The notes under the pieces were generated by a model. The model was given only the letters and a program-made list of their open reading frames with translations, was not told the origin of the DNA and did not search any database. Of a stretch of DNA of 60,440 nucleotides, positions 14,543 to 24,006 are shown in pieces (the first letter of the stretch is position 1; the number at the start of each line of letters is the position of its first letter). The DNA lies in contig DYNY01000006.1 in NCBI GenBank assembly GCA_020720815.1, positions 1 to 60,440 on the forward strand, read 5' to 3'. The position numbers and the translations under genes are program-made. This DNA comes from Candidatus Elulimicrobium sp. GTDB lineage: Bacteria; Patescibacteriota; Minisyncoccia; Phycocordibacterales; UBA918.

Positions 14543-15964
14543 TTATTTCACTTCCTCTTCAATTTCGGCCACCTTTTCTCCTTCCTCAATTTCCTCAGCC
14601 ACTAGAGCCTCGGCTTCTTCTGGTGTATCAATTTCATTAAATTCGTCATTATCAGGATTGGTGTCACGGTCACCCATAATCTCGTCTTCTTCAGGTAGAG
14701 GTGGATTGACTGTGGTCGCATCTTCATTTTCTAAAACGTCCTCCTCACTTCCAGCTGGCGTTTCTTCACTAGCTTCTAGGGTGACATTACCGGTGGCTTC
14801 CGCCTCGGCTAGAGCTTCACCATTTTGGGCAGAGACAATATCAATTTTCCAACCAGTAAGTTTGGCGGCTAGGCGAACATTTTGACCGCCTCGTCCGATA
14901 GCTAAAGATTGTTGATCAGGGCTTACTTCAGCTACAGCATGACCGCGCTCGCCCGTTTCACTATTTGGTTCACTGACGATTTTAACATTCATTACTTGGG
15001 CTGGAGAAAGAGCATCTTCAATAAATTCACTAGCTACTCCCGACCACTCAATGATGTCAATTTTTTCGCCACCAAGTTCACTCATGACGGTAGAGACACG
15101 CACGCCACGTTGTCCGACCATTGAACCGACTGGGTCTATGTGTTGGTCGTTGGCAAAGACGGCAATCTTAGATCTAGCACCGGCTTCGCGAGCTACAGCC
15201 TTAACAGTGACAGAGCCATTTTGGAGTTCTGGGGCTTCTATTGCAAAAAGGCCAGCTAGGAAATCGGGATGAGAACGTGAGAGTTTTAGGAAAATACCGC
15301 GTGAAGTTTCTTCCACTGCGACGAGTAGCGCCCGAACTCTTTCGCCTGGTTTGTACCGCTCGCCCGGAATTTGTTCATCGTAGGGCATGATAGCCGTGAC
15401 GCGACCAAGGTCAACGTAAAGATTCCCACGTTCAAAGCGTTGAACGTGTCCCATGACAATATCACCAGCTTTTTGACCGAACTCAGCCAGGGCTGACTCC
15501 TTTTCTGCCTCACGAATTTTTTGGACAATGACTTGTTTGGCAGTTTGAGCTGCGATGCGACCGAAGTCATCTTTGGCCTCAAGAGGGAAAATTAATTCCT
15601 CACCAGTCTGAGCGTCTTTTTTAATCATTTTGGCCGTGGAAAGCATGATGTGCTTCTCTTCATCAAAACGAACCCGAGTATCGCCACTTACACTATTTGC
15701 CTCTGTCTCTGATTCTGCTTCTTCACCTTCTTCTAGTTCTGGCTTCAGCATACTTTCATCCACCACAATTTTTATTTGATGAAAGTTAGTTGCGCCAGTA
15801 TTCAGATCAAATTTACAATTAATAATCTGGCCACGCTTACCAAATTCTTTTTTATAAGCAGTGGCAAGTGATTGTTCAATCGCATCAATCATTTTTTCCT
15901 TGGTAATACCGCGTTCCTCCTCCATTTCCTGTAGTACGGCATTAATTACTTTTAAGTCGAACAT
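14543..15964 (-). CDS. nusA: Transcription termination/antitermination factor NusA
   Basis: Binds RNA polymerase and RNA and controls pausing and termination. I start it at ATG 15964 (MFDLKVINAVLQEMEEERGI), which matches the usual NusA N-terminus; the ORF track runs 32 codons upstream into a leader. An N-domain, an S1 domain (GDIVMGHVQRFERGNLYVDLG), KH1 (GSMVGQRGVRVSTV) and KH2 (LAIGRGGQNVRLAAKLTG) are visible. The C-terminal 90 residues or so form an acidic tail in place of AR repeats. Length is 473 residues. Confidence 0.96.
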   Translation of the reverse strand: MFDLKVINAVLQEMEEERGITKEKMIDAIEQSLATAYKKEFGKRGQIINCKFDLNTGATNFHQIKIVVDESMLKPELEEGEEAESETEANSVSGDTRVRFDEEKHIMLSTAKMIKKDAQTGEELIFPLEAKDDFGRIAAQTAKQVIVQKIREAEKESALAEFGQKAGDIVMGHVQRFERGNLYVDLGRVTAIMPYDEQIPGERYKPGERVRALLVAVEETSRGIFLKLSRSHPDFLAGLFAIEAPELQNGSVTVKAVAREAGARSKIAVFANDQHIDPVGSMVGQRGVRVSTVMSELGGEKIDIIEWSGVASEFIEDALSPAQVMNVKIVSEPNSETGERGHAVAEVSPDQQSLAIGRGGQNVRLAAKLTGWKIDIVSAQNGEALAEAEATGNVTLEASEETPAGSEEDVLENEDATTVNPPLPEEDEIMGDRDTNPDNDEFNEIDTPEEAEALVAEEIEEGEKVAEIEEEVK

Positions 15965-16005
15965 ACCAATTTTATTATTGCGTAGCAAATCCATAAAATT
16001 GAGTC

Positions 16006-16192
16006 TCCCATAAGTATTTATTCCTAAAACCCTTATGGGAACATCACAACCTTGTTTCATTTACTACTTAGCTTTTAAGTTTGTATAAAGTTTATGATTA
16101 AGTTTTTTTCCTATTTCTCACGAAGAATGCCCGGCACAAGCCGAGCATTCATTCAGTCCTTATACTATATATGAGGTAGGGGGAGGTGTAAA
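16006..16192 (-). promoter_or_regulatory. nusA promoter and long leader
   Basis: On the minus strand TTTACA (16192-16187), a 17-bp spacer and TATAGT (16169-16164) form a good promoter. The transcript would start near 16157, giving a leader of about 190 nt with two hairpins: gaatgcccggc/gccgagcattc (16126-16151) and tcccataag/cttatggga (16006-16040). A control point for NusA synthesis is inferred. Confidence 0.6.
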
Positions 16193-16241
16193 GTGCCTGT
16201 AACTAACGCCCACCTTGGCGGGGGATGCCTTCCGTAGCTAC

Positions 16242-16511
16242 TTACTTATAAATAGATTGGTCACCAATCGCTATAAAAACCACTACGTCTGCGTCCTCGT
16301 AGGAAAACACAATGCGATGTGAGTAGGTGACAGAGAAGCTGTGGAAGTCTTTCAGTCTCCCTTTGAGTCTATGTACCTTTAGTTTCTCGTGGTTTACGGA
16401 ATCTTTGAATAACTCGATACGCTCTAGGGCGTCACTTTGCAGTTCGCTTGGGAGTTTTTTAAAATCCCGTACAAAGGAGGGTTTAAAGCTAATTAGCATC
16501 CTTGTCGTCAT
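16242..16511 (-). CDS. Orphan RelE/YafQ-like toxin
   Basis: 89 residues (85 if the Met at 16499 is used). The pattern ISFKPSFVRDFKKLPSEL, then HRLKGRLKDFHSFSVTYSHRIVFSY and a short last strand matches RelE-type mRNA interferases. No antitoxin lies on either side; the sequence upstream holds the frameshifted 16597 gene on the other strand. It is either a degenerate system, a toxin controlled in trans, or a remnant after the island replaced the antitoxin. Confidence 0.75.
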   Translation of the reverse strand: MTTRMLISFKPSFVRDFKKLPSELQSDALERIELFKDSVNHEKLKVHRLKGRLKDFHSFSVTYSHRIVFSYEDADVVVFIAIGDQSIYK

Positions 16512-16596
16512 TTGGTGGATTCGTTGGTAGCCCTAATCAAGGGTGTCCCGAAAGACCATCAGCCTTAAATCAAGCGAAATTGAACGGAGAAAATAC

Positions 16597-16883
16597 ATGA
16601 ACATGAATCGAGTTGTCGTCATTAGCCTGCTTGCCTTGTCCACAATGCCCGCGACGTGGCAATGGCTGTCGCTGCGCGCCAAGCCGCTGAAGAGTTTGCC
16701 AAGGCAAAGGAGGCGCAAACTGCCAAGGTTGACCTCGATATCAGGATGGTCTACGCGGAAGCAGCCCGGCTCCAGTCACAAGCGTCAGTCGAAGCGGCGA
16801 AAAAGTTCAACGGCCAACTGCCGGCCGGTAGTCAACTGCTTTTTGGCCTTGATCAGCAAGTGCCACAATCGCCGAAGAAGTGA
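16597..16883 (+). pseudogene. Frameshifted small exported protein (GC-rich orphan class)
   Basis: GGAG precedes ATG 16597 (or 16603). The first frame gives a clean signal peptide (MNMNRVVVISLLALSTMPA) and then turns to low-complexity Arg/Lys sequence. One base shifted, near 16655, the reading becomes a convincing mature protein (DVAMAVAARQAAEEFAKAKEAQ ... QVPQSPKK) of about 75 residues, helical and Ala-rich. A single-base deletion, or an assembly error, joins the two. A terminator follows. Confidence 0.6.
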
Positions 16884-16923
16884 TTTGTGTCCGCGGCGGC
16901 TTTGCTGTGTGAAGCCCAAGGGT

Positions 16924-16972
16924 CCCGAACCAAAGTTTGTGCGCAAGCATGAATGGCGGTTCGGGTTTTTTT
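16924..16972 (+). terminator. Terminator after the frameshifted exported protein
   Basis: cccgaacc/ggttcggg with a 26-nt loop, followed by TTTTTTT. Confidence 0.7.
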
Positions 16973-17005
16973 CTTTGGGTACAAATATAGTGATATAGTA
17001 GGTGG

Positions 17006-17752
17006 ATGCAAAAATACGACAGCGATACTACACCAATCTTACAGGTACAGAATCTGACCAAAGCTTATGGCCGTAAGACGATCTTGGAGAATTTTAATCT
17101 TGATATTGCTAAGGGGGGCTTTTTTGGTTTACTCGGTCCTAATGGGGCAGGCAAGTCTACTCTAATTCACTGTGTCACTGGTATTGCGCGTATCACCGCT
17201 GGGAAGGTTTTGGTCGGTGGGAGTGATGTTGAGACTGAGTATCAAGCGGCCAGGCGGCAAATTGGTCTCTCGCCACAGGAGTTTAACGTCGATATCTTTG
17301 CCACTCCACTCCAGCTTTTAGATTTTGTCGGTGGCTACTATGGACTTTCCGCTTCGGTGCGCAAAGAGCGAGCGGAAGAATTGATTACGCAATTTGAATT
17401 GACCGACCATGCGTATAAACAATTTAAAGAATTATCCGGTGGTCTTAAGCGTCGAGTGACTTTGGCTCGGGCACTGATGCATAAGCCACCACTCTTGATC
17501 CTTGATGAACCGACCGCTGGGGTGGATGTAGAGCAACGGCATAGCTTATGGCGCTATTTCAGGGAGCTTAATCAGTCTGGCACAACGATTATTTTGACTT
17601 CACATTATTTGGAAGAGATTGAACAGCTGTGCACTGAAGTGGCGATTATTAATAAAGGCAAATTACTAATCCGAGAATCAATCGAAGACTTTACTAAAGA
17701 AGGGTCGGTCGAAGAAAAGTATTTGCGGTTAACTTCAGGTAACACTTTCTAA
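17006..17752 (+). CDS. ABC transporter ATP-binding protein (ABC-2 exporter)
   Basis: 248 residues with all nucleotide-binding motifs: Walker A GPNGAGKST, signature LSGGLKRR, Walker B LLILDEPTAG and switch His in LTSHYLEE. The permease gene starts 1 nt after its stop, so the pair forms one exporter. The family includes drug and polysaccharide exporters; the substrate is unknown. An extended -10 (TGaTATAGT) ends exactly 7 nt before the ATG, so the transcript should be leaderless. Confidence 0.93.
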   Translation: MQKYDSDTTPILQVQNLTKAYGRKTILENFNLDIAKGGFFGLLGPNGAGKSTLIHCVTGIARITAGKVLVGGSDVETEYQAARRQIGLSPQEFNVDIFATPLQLLDFVGGYYGLSASVRKERAEELITQFELTDHAYKQFKELSGGLKRRVTLARALMHKPPLLILDEPTAGVDVEQRHSLWRYFRELNQSGTTIILTSHYLEEIEQLCTEVAIINKGKLLIRESIEDFTKEGSVEEKYLRLTSGNTF

Positions 17753-17753
17753 T

Positions 17754-18524
17754 ATGGAAAACATTAATTGGGTGGCTATCTACACCATGGTTCGTAGGGA
17801 AGTGACGCGGACTTTTCGGGTGGTGGTACAGACGCTAGTAGCGCCGGTTATTTCGGCTTCACTTTATATCTTTATTTTTGGAGTAGTGGTGGGTAGGAGT
17901 ATCGATACAATAGTCGGAGTGCCGTATATTACCTTTGTTTTTCCTGGTATTTTGATGCTGTCAGTTATCAATGCTTCTTTTAGCAGTAGCTCAAGCTCGC
18001 TTTATTTTGCACGTTTTACTAAGAGTATTGAGGAACTCTTAGTAGCGCCAGTTTCTTATTTGGAAATTATTTTTGGCTATATGCTGGGTTCGATGATGCG
18101 AGCTTTGATTGTGGCTAGTTTGATTTTGTTAGTAGGAGTTCTTTTTGGGGCAGTGTCTTTAGTAAGTCCGCTTTTGTTTGTTATTTATATTCTAGGCGTA
18201 TCGGCCATCTTCTCGCTCTTGGGAATGTTGGTAGGGTTATGGGCGCAAAGCTTTGAACAGCTTTCCGTTCTAAATACTTTTATTATTACGCCATTCACTT
18301 ATCTTGGGGGAATATTTTATTCCATTACCATGTTGCCGGAGACGGCACAGATAATTACTATGCTTAATCCTTTCTTCTACTTTGTTGATGGGATTCGTAA
18401 TGCGATGATTGGTATCAGTGAAGCAAATATTTTTGTGGGTGCGGTAGTGATTGGTGGGTTAGTAGTCGGACTCGGAAGTACAGTATTTTATTTATTTAAA
18501 ACTGGTTGGCGGGTCAGAGTTTAG
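17754..18524 (+). CDS. ABC-2 type permease
   Basis: 256 residues with six hydrophobic segments and the ABC-2 signature region (FITPFTYLGGIFYSITMLPE, then LNPFFYFVDGIRNAMIG). It forms the membrane channel for the ATPase encoded just upstream. No Shine-Dalgarno sequence; probably translated by coupling. Similar pairs export lipids, polysaccharide or antibiotics. Confidence 0.92.
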   Translation: MENINWVAIYTMVRREVTRTFRVVVQTLVAPVISASLYIFIFGVVVGRSIDTIVGVPYITFVFPGILMLSVINASFSSSSSSLYFARFTKSIEELLVAPVSYLEIIFGYMLGSMMRALIVASLILLVGVLFGAVSLVSPLLFVIYILGVSAIFSLLGMLVGLWAQSFEQLSVLNTFIITPFTYLGGIFYSITMLPETAQIITMLNPFFYFVDGIRNAMIGISEANIFVGAVVIGGLVVGLGSTVFYLFKTGWRVRV

Positions 18525-18628
18525 AGAATATTCACTCCTAAGGTGGGGAATTAATTGACCGCAAATTTTTCTCGAGGTGATACAATAGAAGTAAGAGTGA
18601 GTGGTTCTTAATAGCTCATTTATTTGGT

Positions 18629-20380
18629 GTGCGTATACAAGATGAACAACTAAAGCGTTTTGTGCTTGATGCTGGGCTCATCAAGAAGGCGGATATTACT
18701 GCGGTCGAAAAAGTTGCCAAAGACGAACGTCGGACACTGGCGGAAGCATTGATTGCTCATGGGCATATGACTGAGGATGATATGCGTCGCATTGAGTCTT
18801 ACGTGCTGGGCATACCCTTTGTTTCGCTGAAGAATATAAAGATTGATTTTGAGGTTTTATCTTTGATCCCTGAGCCAGTAGCACGTAATCACAATATTAT
18901 CGCTTTCAAAAAAGGTGACGGTGAACTTGAAGTAGCGATGCTCGATACAGCTGACTTGCCAGCGATTGACTTTGTAAAAAAGAAAGTAGGTTTGAAAATC
19001 CTTTCACGTTTGACTGATACTGATTCAATGCGTTCGGCCTTACGCCAATATCAAAAAACCCTTAAGGATGAGTTTGGTGACATCATTATGAAAGACGCTT
19101 CAGCTCTTAAGGTGATAGCGGATGAAAATGGAGAAGAAATGTCGGAAAGTGATCTAAAGAAAATGGCGGAAGATCTGCCGGTGGTACGTATTATAGATAC
19201 TCTTTTACGCCACGCCATTATTCAAGGGGCGTCTGATATTCATATTGAGCCAATGGAAGATGATGTGGTGGTACGCTATCGTATAGACGGTATGTTGAGT
19301 GATGCAATGAAGTTACCTAAGCATGCTTCTGGTACGTTAGTGGCGCGTATTAAGGTTTTATCTAATCTTAAGCTAGACCAAAAACGTTTGCCACAAGATG
19401 GTCGTTTCAAAATGGAGATGGATGGGCAAAAAGTCGCTTTTCGTGTCTCTGTTCTTCCGGTTTTTTATGGTGAAAAGATTGTGATGCGACTTTTACGCGA
19501 GAACCGCAGTGGTTTTTCACTCGAAGGGATTGGTTTTCATGGTTCTACGCTTGAGCGTATCCATAAAGCGACGCGAGCCACTACCGGTATTATCCTGGTG
19601 ACTGGTCCGACTGGTTCTGGTAAATCAACCACTCTATATACTATTTTGGACTTATTAAATACACCGGAGGTGAATATTTGTACCATCGAAGATCCGATTG
19701 AGTACCAGATGCCACGCATAAACCAAAGTCAGGTAAAGCCAGAGATTGGTTTTACTTTTGCAGCTGGTCTCCGCTCTTTAATGCGCCAAGACCCCGACAT
19801 TATTATGGTTGGCGAAATCCGTGATGAAGAAACAGCTAGTCTGGCAATTAATGCAGCTCTAACTGGGCACTTGGTGCTTGCTACGGTACACACTAATTCA
19901 GCCGCTGGGACGGTTGCGCGCTTGATTGATATGGGTTCCGAACCTTTTCTTTTGGTTTCAACTTTACGCGTAGCAATTGGACAACGTCTCGTCCGAAAAT
20001 TAGCTGATGATAAGTTGCCTTATATTCTCACTAAAGCTGAACGAGATGATTTAGCTAAGCATCTCGATTTGGACTTAATCCTTAAGACATTGAAAGAAGA
20101 AAATATGATAGCCGATAATGCCACATGGAACGATATACCTTTTTATCATCCAAAAGAAAAAGGCGAAACTGAAGATGGTTATCATGGACGTATGGGTATT
20201 CACGAAGTCTTAGAGATGACTCCTACTATTAAAAGTATGGTAATGGCACAAAAGACGGGTGATGAGATTGAACTACAGTCACGCAAGGAGGGCATGCTAA
20301 CAATGATAGAAGATGGTATTTATAAAGCAGCTAGAGGCTTTACTAGCATTGAAGAAGTGTTACGAGTTATTAATGAATAA
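18629..20380 (+). CDS. pilB: Type IV pilus assembly ATPase PilB
   Basis: Hexameric motor of pilus extension. 583 residues starting at GTG 18629: an N-terminal T2SSE/MshE-type domain (about 1-150), then the ATPase with ASDIHIEP, the Walker A GPTGSGKST (about 328), the Asp box and Walker B (DPDIIMVGEIRDEETA) and the His box (TGHLVLATVHTN). The four-Cys zinc site of many PilB proteins is not seen. It heads a pilus operon running to 25440. A TGaTACAAT -10 is at 18581-18586. Confidence 0.95.
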   Translation: MRIQDEQLKRFVLDAGLIKKADITAVEKVAKDERRTLAEALIAHGHMTEDDMRRIESYVLGIPFVSLKNIKIDFEVLSLIPEPVARNHNIIAFKKGDGELEVAMLDTADLPAIDFVKKKVGLKILSRLTDTDSMRSALRQYQKTLKDEFGDIIMKDASALKVIADENGEEMSESDLKKMAEDLPVVRIIDTLLRHAIIQGASDIHIEPMEDDVVVRYRIDGMLSDAMKLPKHASGTLVARIKVLSNLKLDQKRLPQDGRFKMEMDGQKVAFRVSVLPVFYGEKIVMRLLRENRSGFSLEGIGFHGSTLERIHKATRATTGIILVTGPTGSGKSTTLYTILDLLNTPEVNICTIEDPIEYQMPRINQSQVKPEIGFTFAAGLRSLMRQDPDIIMVGEIRDEETASLAINAALTGHLVLATVHTNSAAGTVARLIDMGSEPFLLVSTLRVAIGQRLVRKLADDKLPYILTKAERDDLAKHLDLDLILKTLKEENMIADNATWNDIPFYHPKEKGETEDGYHGRMGIHEVLEMTPTIKSMVMAQKTGDEIELQSRKEGMLTMIEDGIYKAARGFTSIEEVLRVINE

Positions 20381-20382
20381 TC

Positions 20383-21609
20383 ATGCCTACTTTTACTTAT
20401 AGTGGGGAAGATCATTCGGGAGAGAAAGTAACCAAGACAGTGACTGCCGATGACCGCTATGCTGTATATGATATAGCTAGGCAAGAAGGACACCGAATTA
20501 CTAGTATCAAAACTACTAGCAGTGGATTTAAGAAATTTCTAAATATTGAAAAGTTAAATTATCTGCTTAGTCGAGTCTCGAGTGATGAGTTGGTAATGAT
20601 AACTAGAAATTTGGGTTCCATGCTTAAGGCAGGTCTTACTGTGACACGGGCACTGACTGTTATAGAAAGACAGTCATCTAATCCAAGAATGAAAGGGGTA
20701 ACTAAGCAAATCGTTGAGCAAATAAATAAAGGTGAACAATTTCACGTGGCATTAAAAAAGTTTCCAGAAGTATTTAGTGATCTTTATATTGCGATGATTA
20801 AGGCCGGTGAAGAGAGTGGCAGTTTATCGGAGTCTCTAAAGACTCTTTCAGTTCAAATGGAACGCTCCAGTAACTTGGCTAAGAAGGTTAAAGGGGCAAT
20901 GATCTACCCAGCGATTGTTATTACTGTCATGGTAATAATTTCTATTTTAATGATGATTTATGTGATGCCACAAATCACCGATGTATTTAAAGGAATGGAT
21001 AAGGATCTTCCTGCGACTACCGAATTTTTAATTGGTGCCAGTGATTTTTTTGTGGACAATACCCTGGTTGCGCTTGTTTCAATAATTGGTTTTGTAGTGG
21101 GTACACTATCATTTCTTAAAACAAAAGCCGGTCGCACTATTTCTTCCTGGGTCGTAGTCAGGTTACCGGTTATTGGTACTATGGCTAAAGAGACGAATAC
21201 TGCTCGTACGGCCCGTACCCTTTCGTCGTTACTTAATTCTGGTGTAGATGTCATTCAGTCAATTCAAATTACCGAGGAAGTAATTCAGAATGTTTTTTAC
21301 AAAAAAATTCTCCGTGATGCGGCAGAGAGAGTAGAGAAAGGCACGGCCCTCTCTGAGACTTTTATTGAACGTTCAGACCTCTACCCAATTTTGGTTGGTG
21401 AGATGATTTTGGTTGGTGAAGAAACGGGTCAGATATCTGGCATGTTGCAGGAGCTAGCTGTATTTTATGAAACGGAAGTAGAGCGAAAAACTAAAGATCT
21501 CTCAACGATTATTGAACCTATTCTAATGGTGATTATTGGGGCTGGTGTTGGCTTTTTTGCTTTGGCGATGATTGCCCCAATTTATTCAATTTCAGATGGC
21601 TTGAAATAA
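20383..21609 (+). CDS. pilC: Type IV pilus inner-membrane platform protein PilC
   Basis: 408 residues. Two GspF domains (about 70-190 and 275-400) with the usual motifs (MLKAGLTVTRAL, IKAGEESGSLSESL; then LLNSGVDVIQSIQ and LVGEETGQISGMLQ) and three membrane segments. It couples the PilB motor to pilin assembly. It starts 2 nt after the pilB stop and has no Shine-Dalgarno sequence. Confidence 0.95.
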   Translation: MPTFTYSGEDHSGEKVTKTVTADDRYAVYDIARQEGHRITSIKTTSSGFKKFLNIEKLNYLLSRVSSDELVMITRNLGSMLKAGLTVTRALTVIERQSSNPRMKGVTKQIVEQINKGEQFHVALKKFPEVFSDLYIAMIKAGEESGSLSESLKTLSVQMERSSNLAKKVKGAMIYPAIVITVMVIISILMMIYVMPQITDVFKGMDKDLPATTEFLIGASDFFVDNTLVALVSIIGFVVGTLSFLKTKAGRTISSWVVVRLPVIGTMAKETNTARTARTLSSLLNSGVDVIQSIQITEEVIQNVFYKKILRDAAERVEKGTALSETFIERSDLYPILVGEMILVGEETGQISGMLQELAVFYETEVERKTKDLSTIIEPILMVIIGAGVGFFALAMIAPIYSISDGLK

Positions 21610-21621
21610 GCCAGACCCGAT

Positions 21622-23379
21622 ATGAAAAAAATACCAATTACAAATAATGGTTTCTCCTTGATTGAAGTGATTGTTGTGAGTGCTATTTTGGTTTTGGTAT
21701 TTGGTGGTTTGTTTGTAGCTTTTGATTATTCACTAAAAGTTATTAATAACTCACGGGCTAAGCTTACAGCTATTTCTGTTGCTAATGATCGAATGGAGTA
21801 TTTTCGGTCTCTGCCTTACGCTGATGTTGGTGTGGTAAATGGTTTCCCGGTAGGGACTATTCTTCAAACTAGCACCACTACGATGAATGGAATTGAATTT
21901 GCTGAGCGAGTGCGGGTTGATTATGTCGATGACCCAGATGATGGCCAGGTCACTGCTACCACCACTGATAGTAATAATATATCCACTGATTATAAAAGAA
22001 TAAGACTAGAATATACTTGGGAGATTGCTGGAGCTACTAGTACCATTTTTATGGTTAGTAATATTATCCCTCGTTCCATTGAGACCAATGTTGGTGGTGG
22101 TACGGTGCGTATTATTGTAATAGATGATAATTCAGAATTGCTACCCGGGGCTAGTGTCAGAGTTAAAAATATAAGTAACGGTTATGATGTGACTTCAGTT
22201 ACTGATGTTAGTGGGATGGCTCTTTTTTCAGTTCCAGCCGATAGTGATTATGAAGCTGAGGTAACCGGGCCGATAGCTGGTAAAAATTACTCGATTGATG
22301 GAACCTATGTTGCCACTACCAGTAATCCTAATCCTGTGGTGTCAGCCTTTTCTGTACTTGAGGCCGATATTTCAACTCTCACTTTTCAGATCGGTGAATT
22401 GAGTGATTTAATGATAAAGACCCTAAGTTCGGTAGTAGAGGGTAATTTACGGGAAGAATTTATTGATCTTAGTGGTGTCGCTTCTAGTTCCGATATTGAT
22501 ATTATGGCTGGCCAATTAGTCCTTGCTGGGTCGCCGAATTATGAAATTAGGGGTGTAGCATATCTTATGCCAATTGAACCAACTACCCTATTGCGTTGGG
22601 AGACGATAGCTATTGGAGCTGATTTGCCAGTTGACACTTCATACAAGGTACGGGTTTCAACCGGTACTAGTTCTGGGCCATTTACACTAATACCAGAGAT
22701 AGATTTGCCTGGTAACAGTGCTGGTTTTAGTGATAGTCTGATTGATATTTCGGAATTAGATCCAGTCGTTTATCCATCATTAGTAGTGGAGCTAGTTTTA
22801 GAAACCACTGATACTAATTTTTCTCCGTTTCTTGACGAGGTCGGTGTTTATTACCGTGAAAGTGAAGTTATTAGTCCAGATGTAGACTTTACTATGGTTG
22901 GCAGTAAAGTAATTGGTAGTGATGCGATTTTCGCGCCTATCTATAAATTTAATTTAGCCACATCAACTAACTCTTTTGGGGAACTTCTGTTACCTGAGAT
23001 TGAGTTTGATATATATAGCCTTAATTTTTCTCCTAGCTACGATGTAGAATCTGGCTGTCCGGCGCTTCCGTTTACCCACCAGGCTGGTATTAATGGAGAG
23101 CTTGAGTTGTTACTAGCAGGTAATCAACTATATACATTACGCGTGGTAGTGACCGACTCACTTGCTCGAGCTATTCCTGGAGCCAAAGTAATCTTAAGTC
23201 GTAGTGGATTTTCTAGCACAGAGTACGCCAATACTTGTGGTCAGGTTTTCTTTAATAGTGGTGTGGCCGATGAAGTAGATTATGTTGTTGACATTAGTGC
23301 ACCAGGCTATACGACTATCAATATAAACCCTTATGAAATAGGGGCTGATAATTTATTGAGTGTTACACTCAACCCATAA
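21622..23379 (+). CDS. Large pilin-like protein with Ig/carboxypeptidase-regulatory-like domains
   Basis: 585 residues. The type III signal (NNGFSLIEVIVVSAILVLVF) has the prepilin peptidase site G/F and Glu at +5. The rest is a large beta-rich exterior: GTVRIIVIDDNSELLPGASVRVKN and LRVVVTDSLARAIPGAKVILS are carboxypeptidase-regulatory-like (Ig) modules. This is much larger than a normal minor pilin and is probably a tip adhesin or a priming pilin. It sits right after pilC. Confidence 0.85.
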   Translation: MKKIPITNNGFSLIEVIVVSAILVLVFGGLFVAFDYSLKVINNSRAKLTAISVANDRMEYFRSLPYADVGVVNGFPVGTILQTSTTTMNGIEFAERVRVDYVDDPDDGQVTATTTDSNNISTDYKRIRLEYTWEIAGATSTIFMVSNIIPRSIETNVGGGTVRIIVIDDNSELLPGASVRVKNISNGYDVTSVTDVSGMALFSVPADSDYEAEVTGPIAGKNYSIDGTYVATTSNPNPVVSAFSVLEADISTLTFQIGELSDLMIKTLSSVVEGNLREEFIDLSGVASSSDIDIMAGQLVLAGSPNYEIRGVAYLMPIEPTTLLRWETIAIGADLPVDTSYKVRVSTGTSSGPFTLIPEIDLPGNSAGFSDSLIDISELDPVVYPSLVVELVLETTDTNFSPFLDEVGVYYRESEVISPDVDFTMVGSKVIGSDAIFAPIYKFNLATSTNSFGELLLPEIEFDIYSLNFSPSYDVESGCPALPFTHQAGINGELELLLAGNQLYTLRVVVTDSLARAIPGAKVILSRSGFSSTEYANTCGQVFFNSGVADEVDYVVDISAPGYTTININPYEIGADNLLSVTLNP

Positions 23380-23385
23380 AACTTT

Positions 23386-24000
23386 ATGTCACTTAAAAGT
23401 TTTAATAAAAATAGTGGTATGACGCTCATTGAAGCGGTAGTAGCGGTGGGTCTATATACCATACTATCGGTAGTGATTATGGCAACCATTACTGATTTTT
23501 ATAAATTTAATGCGTACACTCTAGAACAAGTTGATGAAATCGAAAATGCTCGCAGGGGTATGACTCAATGGAATCGGGATGCTAAGGAAATGACTACTGG
23601 GGAAGATGGTTCATTTCCAATTGCGGTGATTGATGAGCATCGGTTTGGTTACTATAGTGACACTGACCAAGATGACATGGTTGAATATGTAGAATACATA
23701 TTAGCTACCACGACATTGAGAAAATTTAGTTATAACCCTACTGGTACACCAGCTTCTTATGACTTAACTACTCCTGATATGGAGCAGGTACTTTCACTGT
23801 ATGTACAAAATATTAATCAAGGGACTTCTACGTTTATGTATTTTGATAATAATGGAAATAAATTGAGTTCAACTTCTCCAATTATTAATGTGCGCTACAT
23901 TCAAGCTCAAATGATTGTAAACATTGATCAGAATCGTTCGCCCGGAGAGTTTATGCTCAGGTCTAGTCTTGCACCTCGCAATCTAAAGGATAATCTATAA
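23386..24000 (+). CDS. Prepilin-like protein
   Basis: 204 residues with a short leader and prepilin site (KNSGMTLIEAVVAVGLYTILSVVIMA; Glu at +5). The exterior is mixed and polar. It is probably a minor pilin of the complex made with the genes on either side, from which it is separated by 6 nt on each side. Its order (large pilin, PilW-like, PilX-like) resembles a minor pilin cluster. Confidence 0.85.
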   Translation: MSLKSFNKNSGMTLIEAVVAVGLYTILSVVIMATITDFYKFNAYTLEQVDEIENARRGMTQWNRDAKEMTTGEDGSFPIAVIDEHRFGYYSDTDQDDMVEYVEYILATTTLRKFSYNPTGTPASYDLTTPDMEQVLSLYVQNINQGTSTFMYFDNNGNKLSSTSPIINVRYIQAQMIVNIDQNRSPGEFMLRSSLAPRNLKDNL

Positions 24001-24006
24001 TAAGCT

